From Talpa occidentalis (taxonomy: Eukaryota; Chordata; Mammalia; Eulipotyphla; Talpidae): DNA of 64,000 bases. This document shows, in pieces, positions 52,401 through 64,000 of this stretch. Under the pieces are notes generated by a model, which saw nothing but the letters and a program-made list of their open reading frames with translations, was not told where the DNA came from and made no database searches. How positions within the stretch are numbered: the first letter of the stretch is position 1; each line of letters opens with the position of its first letter. The position numbers and the translations under genes are program-made. The DNA is taken from NCBI RefSeq assembly GCF_014898055.3, contig NW_026555331.1, forward strand, positions 109,241,194-109,305,193, read 5' to 3'.

Positions 52401-52724
52401 CCGCTGTGTGGCCTACTCACAGGAATGCTCTCTGGCCAGCCTTTCTCCCTTTGGCCCAGGTCCAGATTTCAGGAATATTGACTTTAGCATCTTACTTCTA
52501 GGCATTTCTAACTGATCTAACATCAATCTGATGTTGACTTATGCCAATATTATATCCAGACAAGATCCACTCCTTTCCTCCTCTCTTCTCTCTCTCTTTT
52601 TTACCTTTCTTGTTATTACCTTGTGTCTCAGTTTGTGTCTCAATTTCTGAGCATCTTCTGGACATTTCCTCATTAGTCTAATCTTGATGCTTCAGGAACA
52701 CAGACAAACCCGTTAAAAATTGCA

Positions 52725-54045
52725 TTTTTTTTAATTGAGATAAAGTTGGCTTACAACACTTTATGTTTTAGTGGATATAGGTTTACACCTCATTGGATGT
52801 ATGTTCCCACACAATACCCACCACTAGGATAATCCTCCATCATAGTTCACTGGGCCCCTTACCTCTTTGCACCCAGCTCTATCCTTCTGGTAGCCTGAGT
52901 TCTGCAGTCAGTTATTTAAGGTTTGTTTTGCTTTAGTTTTGTCTGTTCCTTTGCTTTGTTTCTTTTTATTGCAAATAAGAGTGAGATCATCCAGTATACA
53001 TTTTTTTCACCTGACTTATTTTGCCCAGCATAATTACCTTTCGTTCCTACCATGTTGTTGAACATGGCAGGATTTTATCATTTTTGTTGTTTTTTAAGAG
53101 ATGAGTAGTATTCCACTTTGTGTGTCTATATATAGCATGCATTCTTTATCCACTTGTCTGTCATTGGGAATTTACATTGTTTCCCTACTTTAGCTGTTGT
53201 GACTCGAGCGCAATGAACGTAAGATTGGTATTTTGTATTCTTTGGATAGATACCTAGGAGTCAACCACATGGTAGATCTATTTTTAATATTTTGAGAAAC
53301 CTCCATACTGTTTTCCAAGGGTTGGGCTGGAAACCAACGGTGTAGGGAGGATTCCTGGGAGGTTCTTTAAACCTATTGGGTCTAATTCTTCATTTAAGAC
53401 TGTGGTATTTTTGTTGATTTTCTGTCTGGTTAATCTGTCTTTTAATGTAAGTGGGGTGTTGAATTCTTTTTTTGTTTTATTTATGTGTATTTTACATCAT
53501 TGTTCTTTTTTTTTTTTTTCAATGTTTGCTTTCTTTTCTCAGGCGTAGTCCCCATAGAATTTCCACCACCAATTTACCCGTGCTCCGTCACCATAGTCCC
53601 TTGTGCTCTTCCTGCCCTCATTTGATCCCTTTCCCTCCCCCTCCCATGTAGAATGTCTCCAATTTATAGTTGTCTGTTTATTATTGTTTTGTTTTGTTGT
53701 GTTTTTTATTGTTGTTATTTTTTTCCTTGAACCCTTGTGTGGGGTTCCTATATTCCTGCTATAAGTGAAACCATCCAATATTTTTCTTTTTCCTTCTGGC
53801 TTATTTCACTGAGCATAATTTCTTCTAGCTCTAATTCTTCTAAAACTGTTATGTTTCTGTCAATGTCTGCTTTCAGTTTTAATTGTTGATTTATTTATTT
53901 TTATGCTCTTTCATTTGGTGCATATATATTGATGAGTGTTGTGTTTTCCTAATGTATTGATCTCTTAGTCATGTCATGTTCATCCCTGTTTCTCATTACC
54001 TTTTATAGCTGGAAGTCTATCAGATATAAGTCTGGCAGTCCTTGC
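52725..54045 (-). mobile_element. Mosaic of antisense L1 pieces
   Basis: Three blocks are seen. 52725-53320 is an old L1 3' end (tttttattgcaaataagagt, gatacctaggagtcaacc). 53395-53470 and about 53870-54045 resemble inner ORF2 (gttgattttctgtctggtta). 53505-53850 is the 3' UTR of another L1 (ccctttccctccccctccc, tcctgctataagtgaaacca, ggcttatttcactgagcata). The order suggests a younger L1 end inserted into an older one. All blocks are antisense to BMPER and non-coding. Confidence 0.65.
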
Positions 54046-55444
54046 CTTTTCATAGGATACCATTTGAAAAGGCAAACTCTTTTAGAAGAAGAATCATGTT
54101 GTTCTTCTCAAATGCTTTGGACAGGCTAAGTGAAAGTAAACTTTATCAGAAAATCAAGAGAGTAAAATTAAAAAACACATGGAAGAGTTTATTTTTGTCT
54201 GTTAAAAAGTTTTTCTTCTGTGGGATGTCACAGAGAAACAGGAGATAGTGACAGTGAGTATGGAGAATTTCCAGTGCAGGAATGCACATTGACCTGTTGT
54301 AGACTTTCTCCTGATTTATCATGTCACAAAAGTAGTACTTAGTTCATCCATTCACCACAGGGCTCAGACAGTGTTAGTGTATTCTAAGGAGAACAATGAG
54401 AAAAGCTTCCAACTCACACTGCAGATGTAAAGAAAATCTGACTGAAAGAGTTTATCATTTCCTTTGGGTTGAATCTTAAAAGGATTTTCATGAAGATCTC
54501 ATCTTTGTCTTATGGATAGTGTCTTCGCAGTATCTGGATGGGTATGAGAACATTCCTTCCATATCTTCTAGTCATGCAGAATTGTGCTGTGACAGCCTTG
54601 TTGTTCTGCATGAGGCATAGACATTCTACCATATAGTGGGGGTCTTGGCTAGAATGACTTCTGAAATCCTTTGGCCAGCATGTCTGGAGAACAATGTAAA
54701 TTCTCTGAAATCCCGGCAATGTATTAGATGTTTTTTTTAAGAAAACCAAGAGGAGCTTATGTTCTCTACCTTCTGGAATGAAGAACATTTCTCTGGTGAA
54801 AATGACATCATTGTCTGGATGATTCTATCAGGCACAGGAGGAACTTTAGCCCAATGACCTGGTAGCTTCCAATGCCTCCTCAAATGTTGAAGCTTGTGAT
54901 CAGCTCAGGGAAGGAAGTCCCAGTCTAAGGCAGTGAAAGTTACAAGGTTTCACAATAACTCAGCCCTAGAAAACACTGACTACACCAGTTGTCCGTGACT
55001 CACGAATGATTGTAAAATAATAAGGAAGCAAACACTTTCATTTCTATGAATAATGTCCTTTGAAGAGAATGTATTCAGAAGCACTATAACAAAAAATTAA
55101 GTCATTTTTTTTCTGCATTTAGTATAATCGTGGGGGGGTAGATAAAAGAAAAGTTATATTAAATAACTCATTTTTTGTTATCTTTCCATTTCCATATTGT
55201 AGTAATCATTGGATAAATGAAAACACAATTTAGAACAATACAATTGCTGTAGAAATGGACAAAAATCTAAAACATGTAACAACATGGTCAATGAGTAGTT
55301 ACTCTATCAAACCAGGGCACATAAGATATCATTGTGCAAACTTACATGGTTTAAAAATTCTAAACCCCAACACATAAGTGATTATGTAATTTTGCACATA
55401 ACATGTAGAGAATAAAGTGAGGGAGAGTTTGGACAGGGCCTTAA

Positions 55445-55891
<447 letters not shown>

Positions 55892-57159
55892 TAAGTGGTG
55901 TTCTGGGGTATGGGTTTGGGTTACAAACCAAGAATTCATCAAGGAACAGAACATATCAAATTTCTTGGTGGACAAAACAAGGGTCTCCCTAAAGCACAAG
56001 ATAATCACTCATCTTTCTGTTTGGCAACTGATTTTGAGTTAGTCCCATATTATGTTCCAAACGAGGGCATTACAGGTAATATTTCAGAGTGACCTATAAG
56101 GGATTCTGTTTATTGTATGTCTGTAGTTTTATTGGGAAGTTGATGCTACCCTAGGATTTTACCAGGTATATCTTGATGCTAAGATTGAAATGTGCTTCCC
56201 AAATTTTGTCCAAAACCACAGTGGCATAGGACAGAGGTGGCAATCTCAAATTTGGGTGTTTGAGTGAGCTCATTTATTTTAGGTCTGAACAAGAGTTCAG
56301 TTCCATCTCTTCCTCTAGTCCAAAAGAAATCTGCACATGGAAAGCATGGAAGTGAAGTGGGGATTTCCTTGGATCTTGATCAACTGTGAGACTCTGTGTC
56401 CAGAGTCAGGGGAGAGACTGAGATTTGGGGGAGGGGGGAGGTCTGGCATTAAGATTATGGATTCCATAATCATCGCTAACTTTGATGAACCCGCTTCCAC
56501 ATTAGCAACTGGCTACAAAGGAGGCCAGGCTTTGACTTCCGTGCTGCAGCTTGCATTTGCAAGTTGATGAGTTTGGCCTGGTTTTACTTCCATTTACTAC
56601 ACAATTCCATGGGTTCAATTGCTATGACTGTCTATAACTTTAACCACTGTGGGTGTGGGAGGAAACATGAGACGAACATAGTCCAAAAGGCCTTGTTTAA
56701 GTGATTTGCCTGTGCCTCTTAAAATGAGAAAGCTCCTGTGGTCTGAAGCCACAGAGAAGTTATTTTTACTCTTTAATTGCCAACAGTTTATTTCCCCTAG
56801 TTCTCATTAAATGTGATATTTTTTTATTTGATCTTTGGACATAAAAGATAAAGTTCTATAAAGGCAGCTCAAAATGGGATGGAAAAAGGACTGTCCTTGT
56901 CATCACAAATCCCTGAACATGGATACATTTGCCAAACCATTTGGCTCCAAATCATATTTAGCTCTTTTAAGCCATTTCCGTGTTATAATTTGAATTCTCT
57001 CAGTTTCCTTCTTTTCCTCCCTGTACCATTTTGCCCTCTTTGACCTGGCCCTTGTCTATTGACATTGAAGAATCTTAATATAAGACCTTTGAGTGAGTCA
57101 AGCAACTGAACAGACAAACCACTTTCATCAGGAATTTAAATGCTCATCCGTTGAAGGTC

Positions 57160-57310
57160 TGAGGGAAGCAGTAAAGTATAGAAATTAAGAACTCTGTGAC
57201 CTTCCAGGGCTACAAATCCAGCCCAGCTGTACAACCTTGACAACCATCTCAGCATTTTAAACCTCAGCTTGCTTATTTGTGAAGTGTGTACAATAAAAGA
57301 AACTACCTTC
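57160..57310 (+). repeat. MIR-like fragment
   Basis: The phrases gtaaagtatagaaattaaga, acaaccttgacaaccatctc and tcagcttgcttatttgtgaa follow the MIR 5' half and core. Confidence 0.5.
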
Positions 57311-58299
57311 AAGAGTTGTCCATCAGGGTCAGTGAGATTGTGGACCCAAATCCATGTGCTCATTCTGGTGCCCTCACATGGTCTGTGCTCTGTAATTGAT
57401 GGCTGCTGCCATTTCTTCTACTATAGTCAATATAGGGTCTTCTTCAGAAGCTCCCTTAACACAGTTGCCGATAGGATTGGGCCTTTCTTTGTCTAAAATA
57501 GAATGGAAAGACTGCTTTTTCCGGCACCCCAGCAGCCTACACCTCTGCTTTTTATCCCATGTCAGAGGAATGTGTTAAAAACAAAAATTGGACAGCAGAC
57601 TTGCGGAGATTAGGCCCATTTTTCAAATATCTTTTTCTTTTACTTTTCGTGATTTATTTTGTATTATGATCACTGGAATGCAAGCAGGAATATGATGAGT
57701 GGCTTGGCAGAAGTCGTGAGAAATGACTTTGACATGAATAGAGACTTGAAATTGTTAGGTGGCCAGGAAGATGCTCCCCTCCTTCACATGAAAATTGCTC
57801 CAGCAACTCCAGCAGCACAGTGAGATGACTTATTGTGCAAGGGGCTTGATGTACAGAGTTGGGTAACTTTGGAGACGCTTAAGATCTTGGTGTGCTGAGG
57901 TTTGGAGGGTAGGATGCCATGCGGCTGGGTCCAAGCCCTCTCTGTCCTGTATGGTTAGTGGAGTGTAGAGCATGCCTTCCACACCAGCCCCTCCTTCCTG
58001 GAAGGGGCAGAGATGCTCAGGAGGACAGACCCAGACAGTCCTACCAGAGATGCTCACCCTGCTGCTGATCTCAGCTCCAAGCAAGGGGTGCCTCTTGATG
58101 CATTTTCAAGCAGGGTGGCCAGTGTTGCCTAGATCCTGGGTTTCTTGCTTACTCCTGAGCATGTGTGTGGCAAGAGAAAGAAAATAAACAAAGTCAACAT
58201 GGAGAGGCCATTCTGTTCTCTGGGTATCTTCAATGAAAACAAAACCTCAGGGCTTCTCAGGAGACTTTAGGAAGCAAGGGACAGAGAGTGTGCAGGATG

Positions 58300-58440
58300 A
58301 TACCAGTCTGCACCTAATATCCACTCTGCCACTTTCTAGCTGAACGACCCTGTGTCTAGCTGAGCTCCAGCTTCTTCACCTCTAGAATGGGTATGACAGT
58401 AGCTGCCTAGAGGGACTGACTCCTCGAGGGCCTGAGGTCA
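58300..58440 (+). repeat. MIR-like fragment
   Basis: The phrases actctgccactttctagctg, acgaccctgtgtctagctga and cttcttcacctctagaatgg follow the MIR core. Confidence 0.5.
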
Positions 58441-58890
58441 GTGGGCAGTGCTGCTCTTACCTGTGGCAGCTGGCAAGTACTGGCCTTATGTGCTGTTGTC
58501 CCGTGTCCCTTTTTATCAACAGTCTTGCCCCAGCTCAGCCACTCATCTTCCTGCTGTAGATCTCTTCTCTGGCTCTCATCATGGAGAATGAAGTATATGG
58601 ATTCTCATTGATGAAAACCTGGAACATTTTCAAAATGAGCTGTTTCCCTTTTGTGACACTGCATGAGATATTGTCAGTGAAGACTGCAATGCAATCCTTT
58701 AAAAAAATTGTTTTTGTATTATAAGAACCCTGTTCATTGTATGGCATTTAAAAAGATTAAAAAGAACAAAGAAGAAAATATCAATTATATAATATTCTAC
58801 ACATGTAAAATTTATCCTGTATATTTTATATCATTGGTGGAATTTTAAAATGAATTCTAACATAGTGAGGGCCATTGTTGTGACTTTTTT

Positions 58891-59161
58891 TAAAAAAAGA
58901 TTTATTTATTTATGCATATAAGAGCTGGAGTACAGGCCAGAGATGTGGGGGGAGGTGAGAGGATCCACCAGAGACAGAGTGGGGAACAGAACAGGCAGAC
59001 TGACTGAAACACACTGCTGAGGGAAGCAGCAGGCGAGTCAGGAGAGGTCCGCCATGCCATGTGGGTAGCTCCCTGGCTGGCTGGGGATCGGACTCGTGCT
59101 GCAGAGGTTGCGGATTGCTTCATAGTGTGGTGCTTCACCCTTTGCACCACTAGGGAGGCCC
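58891..59161 (-). mobile_element. tRNA-derived SINE (subfamily II)
   Basis: An antisense copy with markers gagctggagtacaggccaga, accagagacagagtgg and ccctggctggctgggg. The exact 15-base target-site duplication tgttgtgactttttt lies at 58876-58890 and 59162-59176. Confidence 0.92.
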
Positions 59162-60068
59162 TGTTGTGACTTTTTTAAAAAAATTAGGACTAAGGAGATT
59201 TTCCTTGAAATCACTGCAGGTTATATGCTTAGCTTCATATACATAGCTTGCATGTGACCTTGATTTCTTTCACTTTTCTTTGATCCTCCAAATAAATATC
59301 CATATTTTCCTTAAAGGACAAAGAATCAAAAGTTCGTGTAACACACACATGCAGACTTCTAAGTGATCTAGGATCACTGCATGTATAACATAGAGACGGG
59401 AAAAAGCAGAGAAGATTTTTCTCTGAAAGAATGTTTTCTCTTTTGGGTTCCTTTAATCATATGACAATTTTCACAGGGCAAACTCTATTATAAAAATGAG
59501 ATAGCCCTTCCTGTAATATCATAGTTATGCTTTTAATTTCCCTGAGTTAGAATTTTTTTTGATGTATTTAGGATTTATAATTCTTATTTTATTTTGGTCT
59601 TTTACCCAGTTCAGCATTTTTAAGAGTAAACTTCAATCTAAAAACTTGAAAATTTTATAAATGAATACAATTGACAACATATTCAGCAGGTCATTTTTTC
59701 CCCTTTTTTTCTTAGAGAAACTTTTTAAGTTTGCTCAGTTTTTCTTCACAAATCGGTTCTAACTGTTATGGCCTTGTTTGACATAAAAATGTAATGTTTG
59801 ATGAGAATTTTTATGATTAGAATAATTTGCCTTAATTAATGAATCAAATATGTTTAGGTACAAAATAATTTAACTATGTATCTAATAAAATTTTAGCAGG
59901 CAGCTTTGATAACATGTCTTAAATCCTAGCGTTGCTAACTGACTTGTCTTTAAATGAGATAATCCCTGTTAATAATTTTTATCTTCTTCTTTACTATATA
60001 TTATGGAGAAATTGCCAGTGGCTAGGTTCTATGGGAAAATTAATGTGTAACTATTTGGATTATATTTA

Positions 60069-60345
60069 TTTTATATTTTAAAGATTGATTTATTTATGCA
60101 TACAAGAGCTAGGGTATAGGCCAGAGGTGTGGGAGTGGAGTGAGAGGATTCACCAGAGACAGAGTGGGGAACAGAACAGGCAGATCTACTGAAATACACT
60201 GCTGAGGGGAGCAGCAGGCGAGAAGGAGAGGTCTGTTTAGCCATGTGGGTAGCTCCCTGTCCGGCTGGGGATTGAATTCGTGCTACAGTGGCTGTGGACA
60301 GCTTCACAGTGTGGTGCTTAACCCCTTGCGCCACCAGGGAGGCCC
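60069..60345 (-). mobile_element. tRNA-derived SINE (subfamily II)
   Basis: An antisense copy with markers gcatacaagagctagggtat, aggccagaggtgtgggag, ccctgtccggctgggg and head ccaccagggaggccc. The exact 13-base target-site duplication tggattatattta lies at 60056-60068 and 60346-60358. Confidence 0.92.
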
Positions 60346-61257
60346 TGGATTATATTTAGATTCAAACATAGGCTCCCCTGAGGGAAAGTGTTGAGTGTAT
60401 TTGTATCTGTTTTCTTATTTCTCATTTTCACCTACCTCACCTCCATTTGTGTCTTGAATGCCATTAAGAAATACAAGAGAAATAGGCCTCACCAGAAAGC
60501 CTCCAGAGTCTCAGTAGCCCATGTCACATCTGTTCCCCACTGCTGACCTGGGTAATATTGCCAAACAGAGCATCCCCGGGTATCCTGGGGGCACACTGGG
60601 TTGGTGAGAGGGGCTGGGCTATGTCTTTCACACTGGGGAAAGAGAAGACCTCAAATATCTCAGGCCTTGAAACACCAGCAATGGGCTCTTTCCCTAGCTC
60701 AGATCCAAATTTTGGATGAAATAGTGTTAGTGTAACCTGCCAGGAAAACAGGACTTTTAATTTAGGGCAGGCCCACATTTCAGATGTCGGAAAAATGAAT
60801 GTGAATTGCAGCGAAGCCCAGACATTACAGACCACAATCATCTCAGGACTGTTTTCCTCTCTCCACTCTCCTTAATGGGGTATAATTCACCGGAGCAAAA
60901 ACTCTGTTCACTTGTTCAGTTTGGGAAAGTGTCTGGGGATTCCCAGTCTAGGAAATGTTCTTTTCTTTCCATGCAGTGGTTTTTACAGCTGTAAGGAACC
61001 GAAGTAATGCCAGAGGATTCACAGATGTGTCCTTCCTTCCTACTGAGGTGCTAGGAGGTAGGAGATGGGAGGTCATGCAGGAGAACATGGGAACTCCAAC
61101 AATGGTGTTAGATATACTGGTGCCCTGGGTCTGCCAGTGGTTCCTTTCCAAGGGAGGATCACAGACTTCGTGGATGACCCATTTCGTGTTTTCCTATAAA
61201 GACAACTTAGCATTTATTATAAACCAAGAGGAGAGATCTATGCAAGGAGTACAGGTT

Positions 61258-61301
<44 letters not shown>
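61258..61301. repeat. Compound GT / GA microsatellite
   Basis: About 7 GT units run directly into about 15 GA units. The structure is the same type as at 33398-33443. Confidence 0.93.
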
Positions 61302-61304
<3 letters not shown>

Positions 61305-61879
61305 GAGAAAATCACATAAAGCTAATTGCTATTCTATAATTAAAATCAAGTCAATCTTCCCCTGATTTAAAGAGGAACGTGCTTGGAACATTTCTGTTTA
61401 TATCCTTTAATGACTTCTCTCAAATTGCCATTAGAACTAGGATCTTAAATCAAATGAGATGTGCATTTTAAAGTGTGATGTGAGAGGCCTTCCTTTTTTA
61501 TTTTTCTTTTGGCAAACAGCTTTTAGAATGAGGCATCACTCTGAATCTGTAATTATATGTAATCAAGGTATGCTGACACCAGGTGGCAGTAGACACCTCA
61601 ATTGTACCACTATCAGACTACAGCCTTCACAAATCCAGCTTAAAAATTCAAAATGTTTTCCTTTCTGATTAGCTCTCTCCTCTCTCTCTTTTTTCCCTTT
61701 TAAATACTTCTGCCCTAAGCTACTCCTTTCATTGTGTCTAAATATACAATGTACATTCCTGCCTCTAGGTTCATGCCATTCCCCAGCATGAGATGTCCTC
61801 ATTTTCTACATTAATTTAAATGGAAAGTACAGCTCCAATTTCATCTCAGGCCTCTGTAAATGTGTTTATCATCATTTAA

Positions 61880-62030
61880 CATGGATGCTATCTTGAACTG
61901 CCTTTGTACCTCTCCAGCATTGGATTTGAGTTTCACTAGGAGTGAAGAATATCTTTGTCCCTTTTGCTATTCACCAAGCATAAACCCTGGAAGAGCTAGT
62001 GTCAGGGAATGTTTCTTAACTCCATTCCTT
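61880..62030 (-). repeat. L2-like patch, antisense (weak)
   Basis: The phrase order cctttgtacctctccagcat and tctttgtcccttttgctatt resembles a decayed antisense L2 3' end. The evidence is weak. Confidence 0.3.
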
Positions 62031-62574
62031 GCCTACCTTTCATTTTCATCCATGACTTGCTTGTGACTTCAGTGTCTCTATTCTTTTAGGGAATAGACTA
62101 GTCAGCGTAAATAGAGCCTCTGGTTCACCACTGATGCCCCAGGGACTATCTGCACTCACTGCAGAAGTCTACTGCTGTGACTGCCAATGGCAAGCAGGCT
62201 AATATGTCTGAATCCTCAGAGTCTATCTCAGCCTACTCACAATCCACTCCAAAGGCCACTTGGCTATCTCTGTTCTTCCTCTCTCAGTGTTTGGCTTTAC
62301 CTTCTGCAGTATTCTGATCCATAGATGTTTCTGGGGACAAACCCTCCAGATTTGTCTTAGGACCTCAAATTAGCCTCCTTCATGGAATTACAAGTGGTCT
62401 CCGATGGGGTGATCTGGCAAGGCCACTGGCCCTCTGTCCTAGTGCCATTCAATGTTATCTCCAAAGGTCACCTCTCTCTACAGTGTCACTGGCCCTGAAC
62501 TCTCTGCCAGGTTAGAACCAAGGTTTTCTTGTGGCCTCCCCCCAACCTGACCAAATGCCTTTTCATTTCTTTGT

Positions 62575-64000
62575 GTCTTCTATTTCTTTAAACAATTTCT
62601 TATAGTTTTCTTTGTATAGATCTTTCACCTCCTTTGTTAAATTTACCCTTAGGTATTTAATTCTTTTTGATGCAATTGTCAGTGGGATTGTTTTCTTGAC
62701 TTCTTTCTCTTCTAGTGCAGTTTGCATATAGGGAGGCAGCTAATTTTTGTGTATTGATTTTGTAACCTGCCGCTTTGCTTAATTGATTTATTGCTTCAAT
62801 TTTTTTTAGTGGAGTTTTAAGGGTTTTCCATGTATAGTGTCATATTGTCTACAGATAATAATAGTTTCACTTTTTCTTTCCTCATTCGGATTCCTTTTAT
62901 ACCATTCTCTTCACTAATTGCTCTAGCATAATTACAAATAATATGTTGAACAGTGATGGTAAAAGTGGTTATCTTTGTCTTATACCAGATATGGAAAAGT
63001 TTTCAGTTTTTCACCATTGAGAATGGTGTTAGCCATGGGGTTTTCATATATGGCCTTTGTTATTTTGAGTTATTCTATCTATCCTCAGTTTTTTAAGGGT
63101 TTTCATCATAAATGAATGTTGAACCTTATCAAATGCTTTCTTGGCATCTATCAATATGATCATATGTTGTGTCTTTTTATTGATGTGATGAATTCTGTTG
63201 ATTAACTTTCAGATGTTGAATCATCCTTGTGTCCCTGGAATAATTTTACTTGGTCATGACATATAATACTTTTAATATATTGTTGGATTGGTTATAAGAT
63301 TTTGTTGAGGAGTTTTGCACCTGTACTGATTAGGGAAATTGGTCTGTATTTTTTTTTTTTGTGTGTGTGTGTGTGTGTGTGTGTTTTCTTTGTCTGGTTT
63401 TGGTATTAGGGTAATTTTGGCTTCATAAAATGTTTGGAATATTTGGAAGCATTTGAAAGTGTTTGAAAATATCTACTCCTTACTAATTTGTTGGAAGAAT
63501 TTGACAAAGATAAGTAATCTTTGAAGGTTTGTAAACCCATCTAGTTCTGGACTTTTGTTTGTTGGGACACTTTTGATAACGGTTTCAATTTCCTTTTTTG
63601 TAAGTTGTCTGTTCAAGTTTTCTGTTTCTTCCCTATTCATTCTTGGATGTTTTATATTTCTAAGGATTTATCCTTTTCTTCTTGGTCAATTTACTAACAC
63701 AAGTTTTCATAGTAATCCCTTGTGATCCTGTGAATTTCTGAAATTTCTATTGTAACTTCTCTATCATTTCTGATCCTATTTATTTGAGTTTTGTTCCTTC
63801 CTTTCTTTGTGAGTCTAGTTAGAGGTTTATCTAGTTTGTTTCTTCAAAGAACCAGGTATTGGTTTCATTAATCTTTTGGGCTGTCTTTTTTTTATTTCTG
63901 TTTCATTTATGTCTGCTCTAATTATTACTATTTCCTTCCTTCTACTGACATGGTTTTATTTGTTCTTCTTTTTCTAGTTCCTTAAGGTGAGAGATAAGAT
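62575..64000 (-). mobile_element. L1 ORF2 segment, antisense, open at window edge
   Basis: It is continuous antisense ORF2 with phrases gatctttcacctcctttg, gattttgtaacctgccg, ataatatgttgaacagtgat, caaatgctttcttggcatct and caaagaaccaggtattggtt. The reverse-transcriptase region is reached near the right edge. A (GT)12 array at 63361-63384 and indels break the reading frame. The element continues beyond 64000. Confidence 0.85.

Overview
The window is nuclear DNA from a placental mammal. It holds long, AT-rich introns, GT-AG splice sites, ancient mammalian repeats (MIR, L2, MER5A-like hAT elements, MaLR-type LTRs), L1 LINE pieces, and at least 13 copies of a tRNA-derived SINE that I cannot assign to a named family. 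The SINE is not a primate Alu, rodent B1/B2, carnivore CAN-SINE, ruminant Bov-tA or CHR, equine ERE or vespertilionid VES. By exclusion this hints at a less-sampled lineage, perhaps a laurasiatherian such as a pangolin. That is a weak inference.

The only gene I can support is BMPER (BMP-binding endothelial regulator, the vertebrate crossveinless-2). It runs left to right on the + strand and enters and leaves the window inside introns. Seven consecutive coding exons are present: 11969-12068, 20114-20223, 23343-23483, 25394-25498, 29203-29248, 47591-47920 and 55554-55890. Their reading phases join without a break, giving 1169 coding bases (about 389 residues of a protein usually near 685). They encode the second half of VWC3, all of VWC4 and VWC5, the whole VWD domain with its GDPH cleavage motif, and the start of the C8 domain. 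The signal peptide, VWC1, VWC2 and the first half of VWC3 lie before the window. The rest of C8 and the TIL domain lie after it.

Layout: 1-11968 is intron, with an LTR, a MER5A-like element and one SINE. 12069-20113 is an 8.0 kb intron rich in SINEs and a nested L1 cluster. 20224-29202 holds three short introns around the VWC4/VWC5 exons. 29249-47590 is an 18.3 kb intron with SINEs, an L1 whose 5' end is inverted, a second LTR and several microsatellites. 47921-55553 is a 7.6 kb intron with a mosaic of antisense L1 pieces. 55891-64000 is the start of the next intron and ends inside an antisense L1.

I found no second protein gene, structural RNA gene, CRISPR array or other new system. The points most worth a second look are the SINE family (two diagnostic subfamilies, one hybrid, one copy with a possible 3' transduction), the fossil record of retrotransposition (nested, twin-primed and nearly tail-only insertions), a CpG-dense VWD exon, a private-looking Gln-to-Arg change at an exon edge, and a 63-base unbroken purine-pyrimidine alternation.
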